Assembly (NCBI GenBank): GCA_002316835.1
Contig: DCEG01000025.1
Location: 1-8,094 of the forward strand
DNA from: Bacteroidales bacterium UBA1035
GTDB taxonomy: Bacteria; Bacteroidota; Bacteroidia; Bacteroidales; Dysgonomonadaceae
Length of the DNA: 8,094 nt
Direction of reading: 5' to 3'
Below, piece after piece: positions 5,482-8,094 of this stretch. How positions within the stretch are numbered: position 1 is the stretch's first letter; each line of letters opens with the position of its first letter. Below the pieces are notes generated by a model that was given only the letters and a program-made list of their open reading frames with translations, was not told where the DNA came from and ran no database searches. The translations under genes and the position numbers were made by a program.

Positions 5482-7539
5482 ATGAAACCACTATTATTCA
5501 TTTCTACATTCTTAGTATTGCTTATTTCCTGCAATGCTGAATCAACAAAAAAAGAGGATGTAATGTCAAAAACCAATTTTATTACGGAAGTGAAAATGAA
5601 CGATGTAATCTCGGCGATGAAAGATTCGCTGGGTAGTGAAGCAACTTTCCGCATCGAACGCGGCGTTCAGCAAGTTGCTAATCTTTGGCGGGAATCGGAC
5701 GGAACTGCAGAAGAATTTACTGAATTTTGCAAAAAGAATTTTGTAACAGAAGAAAGTCAAATAGACAAGTTGTTCAACACGCTGGAACGAAATTTTGAAG
5801 TATTCGACGGATACTTCCATAAAATAGATGTTTTGCTTAAAGAACCGTTGCAACTGGAAGGAGAAGATATAACACCTGTGGATATGATGTTTGGCAGCTA
5901 CGATGTAACGTCGCACCTGTATGACGACTTGTATGCCAATAAAATTGCTTTTCTCACAGCGTTAAATTTTCCGTTTTACACGTTGCAGGAAAAAACAGAA
6001 TTGGGAGAAAAATGGTCAAGAAAAGAATGGGCCTATGCCCGGATGGGCGATCGGTTTATCGCACGCGTTCCTGCAGATATTCAGCAGGATATATCAAAAA
6101 CGCTTACCGAAGCAGATGCCTATATCTCCGACTATAACATTTTCATGGGAAAACTTCGCAACGCTAACGGAGAACAACTTTTCCCGGATGAAATGAAACT
6201 GATTTCGCATTGGGGACTTCGCGACGAACTAAAATCGAACTATGCAGATACAGCACGCGGATTAGAAAAGCAACGCATGATATATGCTGTTATGAAGCGC
6301 ATTATAGATCAGTCCATTCCACAGGACGTCATTAACAACAATAAATTCGACTGGAATCCAATTTCGAATAAATTGTTTGAGAACAACGCAGAAGCAGCTG
6401 CTTCTCCCGAACCCGATACACGGTACAAAACCTTTTTGGGGAATTTCCATGCTATGCGTCAACTAGATGCCTATTATTCAAATTACCCCACACAAATTTC
6501 GCGTGCCTTCGATGCTACGATGGAAATTCCACAGAAAGATGTGGAAACTCTTTTTAAAGGCTTGCTCGCCTCACCCGAAGTGAAAGAAGTAGCCTCGTTT
6601 ATCGAATCGCGTTTAGGTCGCAAATTAGAGCCTTTCGATATTTGGTATAACGGGTTTAAAGCACGTGGCGGGATTCCTGAAGATCAACTGACTGCAATTA
6701 CATCCAAAAAATATCCCGATCCAAAAGCATTGGAAACCGATCTTCCGAATATTCTTGTAAAACTAGGCTGGAAACCCGAAAAAGCCAAGGAAATTTCATC
6801 GCTTATCGTGGTTGATCCGTCACGTGGTGCAGGACACGCGTGGGGAGCAACAATGCGCAACGACATTGCCCACCTACGTACAAGAGTTGCTGCTACAGGT
6901 ATGGATTACAAAGGGTACAACATCGCCGTACATGAATTTGGACATACTGTTGAACAAACTATCACCATGAATGATGTGGATTATTACACCCTTAACGGCG
7001 TTCCAAATACGGCGTTCACAGAAGCGGTAGCTTTCCTTTTTCAGAAAAGGGATTTAGAGCTTTTAGGGCTTAAAAACCCAAATCCCGAAGATGAGTACTA
7101 TCTGGCATTGGATAACTTTTGGTCGAGTTTCGAGATAATGGGAGTTTCTCTGGTGGACATTCAGGTTTGGGAATGGCTATACAGCAATCCAGACGCTACT
7201 CCTGCCCAACTCAAAGAAGCCGTTATAAGCGCAGCAAAGAATGTGTGGAACACATATTATGCTGATGTTTTAGGTGGAGAAGACGAAACACTCCTGGGAA
7301 TTTATTCGCACATGATCGATTATCCGCTTTATCTTCCGAATTATCCGATGGGACATCTTATCGATTTCCAGATCGGTCAACAAGTACGTGGAAAAAATCT
7401 TGCCGACGAAATGGATAGGATGTACACGCAGGGCAGAATTATTCCACAATTGTGGATGAAGAATGCCGTTGGTTCCGGCATTGCTATCGAGCCACTTTTG
7501 AAGTCTACAAAGGAAGCGCTGGAAGCGTTGAAGAAATAA
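5482..7539 (+). CDS. Lipoprotein zinc metallopeptidase, M3-like (gluzincin type)
   Basis: The 685-residue protein begins with a lipoprotein signal peptide: MK, a hydrophobic stretch, then the lipobox L-I-S-C with C17 as the acylated residue. It should therefore be anchored in the envelope, facing the periplasm or the outside. Near the C-terminus VHEFGHTVEQ carries the zinc motif H484-E485-x-x-H488, and FTEAVAFLF places E514 26 residues later, close to the spacing of the third ligand in M3 (thimet oligopeptidase-like) peptidases. The rest is largely helical-looking and charged, also as in that family. The N-terminal two thirds do not show a domain I can name. I start it at the ATG at 5482, since the signal peptide then has normal length; a GTG at 5473 (adding VKK) is possible, while a TTG at 5449 overlaps the -7 element. 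Likely job: trimming peptides taken from outside. Substrate unknown; M3 membership is inferred from the motif spacing. Confidence 0.85.
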   Translation: MKPLLFISTFLVLLISCNAESTKKEDVMSKTNFITEVKMNDVISAMKDSLGSEATFRIERGVQQVANLWRESDGTAEEFTEFCKKNFVTEESQIDKLFNTLERNFEVFDGYFHKIDVLLKEPLQLEGEDITPVDMMFGSYDVTSHLYDDLYANKIAFLTALNFPFYTLQEKTELGEKWSRKEWAYARMGDRFIARVPADIQQDISKTLTEADAYISDYNIFMGKLRNANGEQLFPDEMKLISHWGLRDELKSNYADTARGLEKQRMIYAVMKRIIDQSIPQDVINNNKFDWNPISNKLFENNAEAAASPEPDTRYKTFLGNFHAMRQLDAYYSNYPTQISRAFDATMEIPQKDVETLFKGLLASPEVKEVASFIESRLGRKLEPFDIWYNGFKARGGIPEDQLTAITSKKYPDPKALETDLPNILVKLGWKPEKAKEISSLIVVDPSRGAGHAWGATMRNDIAHLRTRVAATGMDYKGYNIAVHEFGHTVEQTITMNDVDYYTLNGVPNTAFTEAVAFLFQKRDLELLGLKNPNPEDEYYLALDNFWSSFEIMGVSLVDIQVWEWLYSNPDATPAQLKEAVISAAKNVWNTYYADVLGGEDETLLGIYSHMIDYPLYLPNYPMGHLIDFQIGQQVRGKNLADEMDRMYTQGRIIPQLWMKNAVGSGIAIEPLLKSTKEALEALKK

Positions 7540-7576
7540 AATTTGTAAAAATCATTCGTTGCTTCAGGTAAATATA

Positions 7577-7584
7577 TACCTTTG
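7577..7584 (+). promoter_or_regulatory. Promoter -7 element of the nlpE-like gene
   Basis: TACCTTTG followed by C matches TAnnTTTG exactly and lies 26 bases before the ATG at 7611. The only TTG nearby (7559-7561) is 15 bp upstream, closer than usual for a -33 element. A GGTA-6 nt-TACC inverted repeat (7567-7580) overlaps its left edge. There is no clear terminator after the preceding gene, so some readthrough into nlpE is possible. Confidence 0.55.
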
Positions 7585-7610
7585 CATCGTTTTTAAATCA
7601 CAGATTAATT

Positions 7611-8033
7611 ATGAGAAAATTTAGTATTTTACTGTTTGCACTTATTGCAATCGTGCTTATCAGTTGTAATAATGCGAAACAAAAAAATGCCGAAGCCCCC
7701 GATATGCACACATCGGAAATGGCGTTGGATTTCCATGGCACTTATGAAGGAACTCTTCCTTGTGCCGATTGTGAAGGTATTAAAACTCAGTTGACGATCA
7801 AAGACGATAACACATTCGTGCTTGTTAGCGATTACCTGGGAGAAGAAGATGCCAAATTTGAAGATAAGGGAACTTATTTCATCGAAAACGGAGAGATCTT
7901 GGTAGCTCAGGACGAAGATGGAGAACAGAAATATTACAAATTACAGGAAGGTAGTCTGGCTCAACTGGATACCAATAAAAAACCGATTGAAGGAGACATG
8001 GCTCCTTTATACGTTCTTACTAAAGCACAATAA
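7611..8033 (+). CDS. NlpE-like lipoprotein (NlpE N-terminal domain)
   Basis: The 140-residue protein has a lipoprotein signal peptide ending in the lipobox L-I-S-C (C19). After a polar linker, FHGTYEGTLPCADCEGIKTQLTI (41-63) carries the C51-A-D-C54 pair and the G-x-Y-x-G-x-L-P start of the NlpE N-terminal domain, a small lipocalin-like barrel. The following short strands (FVLVSDYLG, FEDKGTYFIENGEILV, QKYYKLQEGSLAQLD) fit the same fold, ending in YVLTKAQ. E. coli NlpE (about 236 residues) has an additional C-terminal domain, absent here; single-domain forms are common in Bacteroidetes. E. coli NlpE signals surface contact and lipoprotein or copper stress to the Cpx system, but that role should not be carried over, since no Cpx genes are seen here. 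The CxxC may bind metal or act in redox sensing. Confidence 0.88.
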   Translation: MRKFSILLFALIAIVLISCNNAKQKNAEAPDMHTSEMALDFHGTYEGTLPCADCEGIKTQLTIKDDNTFVLVSDYLGEEDAKFEDKGTYFIENGEILVAQDEDGEQKYYKLQEGSLAQLDTNKKPIEGDMAPLYVLTKAQ

Positions 8034-8043
8034 GACTTCATTA

Positions 8044-8070
8044 TAAAGCCGGTGCCAAAGATCGGCTTTA
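8044..8070 (+). terminator. Short hairpin after the nlpE-like gene, weak terminator candidate
   Basis: TAAAGCCGG (8044-8052) pairs with TCGGCTTTA (8062-8070) over 9 bp with one G-U pair, around a 9-base loop, 10 bases after the stop codon. Only TTTA follows the G/C part, so the U-tract is short. It ends three bases before the tRNA start, so it may instead be a processing or partial-readthrough element. Confidence 0.5.
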
Positions 8071-8073
8071 CAA

Positions 8074-8094
8074 GGAAAGATGCCGGAGTGGTCG
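8074..8094 (+). tRNA. tRNA-Ser, 5' end only (runs off right edge)
   Basis: The last 21 bases read as the start of a class II tRNA: acceptor strand GGAAAGA, then T8 and G9, then the D-stem and loop beginning CCGGAGTGGTCG. This 5' segment is typical of bacterial tRNA-Ser genes. The anticodon, variable arm and 3' end lie outside the window, so the isoacceptor cannot be told, and tRNA-Leu cannot be fully excluded. It is only 40 bases after the nlpE-like stop codon on the same strand. Confidence 0.75.

Noticed and set aside
5566..5916. Minus-strand frame of 116 codons within the lipoprotein metallopeptidase gene
   Set aside because: It is antisense to a well-supported coding region, with F- and C-rich sequence and no family features.
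8074..8094. tRNA end as an integration site for a mobile element
   Set aside because: Only the 5' end of the tRNA is visible and there is no integrase or repeated attachment sequence in the window.

Overview
The window looks like chromosomal DNA of a Bacteroidetes bacterium, most likely a fermentative member of the order Bacteroidales. Three things point there. Spaced matches to the Bacteroidetes -7 promoter element TAnnTTTG sit just upstream of several start codons (TAAATTTG at 2715, TACCTTTG at 5444 and at 7577). Start codons lack clear Shine-Dalgarno sequences and lie in A/T-rich leaders. The protein families are ones common in Bacteroidales (an AraC regulator with a cupin-like N-terminus, Ptb/Buk, a conserved ATP-grasp-like protein, and lipoproteins with L-I-S-C lipoboxes). 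Genus cannot be decided from the sequence alone.

Layout, left to right. Positions 1-287 (minus) hold the first 95 codons of an AraC-type regulator that runs off the left edge. Positions 288-628 are an A/T-rich intergenic region between divergent genes, with candidate promoters and small inverted repeats. Positions 629-2651 (plus) are a ptb-buk pair: phosphate butyryltransferase and butyrate kinase, which together turn an acyl-CoA into the free acid and make ATP. A 14-bp stem terminator follows. Positions 2737-3909 (plus) hold a conserved ATP-grasp-like protein of unknown function, ending inside a terminator shared with the convergent gene. Positions 3965-5335 (minus) encode an M20 dipeptidase with all its metal ligands. 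Positions 5482-7539 (plus) encode a large lipoprotein metallopeptidase with an HEFGH zinc motif. Positions 7611-8033 (plus) encode a small NlpE-like lipoprotein with a CxxC motif. From 8074 the first 21 bases of a tRNA, probably tRNA-Ser, run off the right edge.

The functional picture is a peptide- and amino-acid-using fermenter: an envelope peptidase and an M20 dipeptidase would release amino acids, and Ptb-Buk would conserve energy from acyl-CoA made in their fermentation. That link is inferred from family knowledge, because the genes are in separate transcription units and nothing in the sequence proves shared regulation. I see no mobile element, CRISPR array, phage gene or clearly novel multigene system. 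The points most worth a second look are the uncharacterised ATP-grasp-like protein, bracketed by two terminators that share a 9-base core, the stop codon lying inside a bidirectional terminator, and the lipoprotein metallopeptidase.
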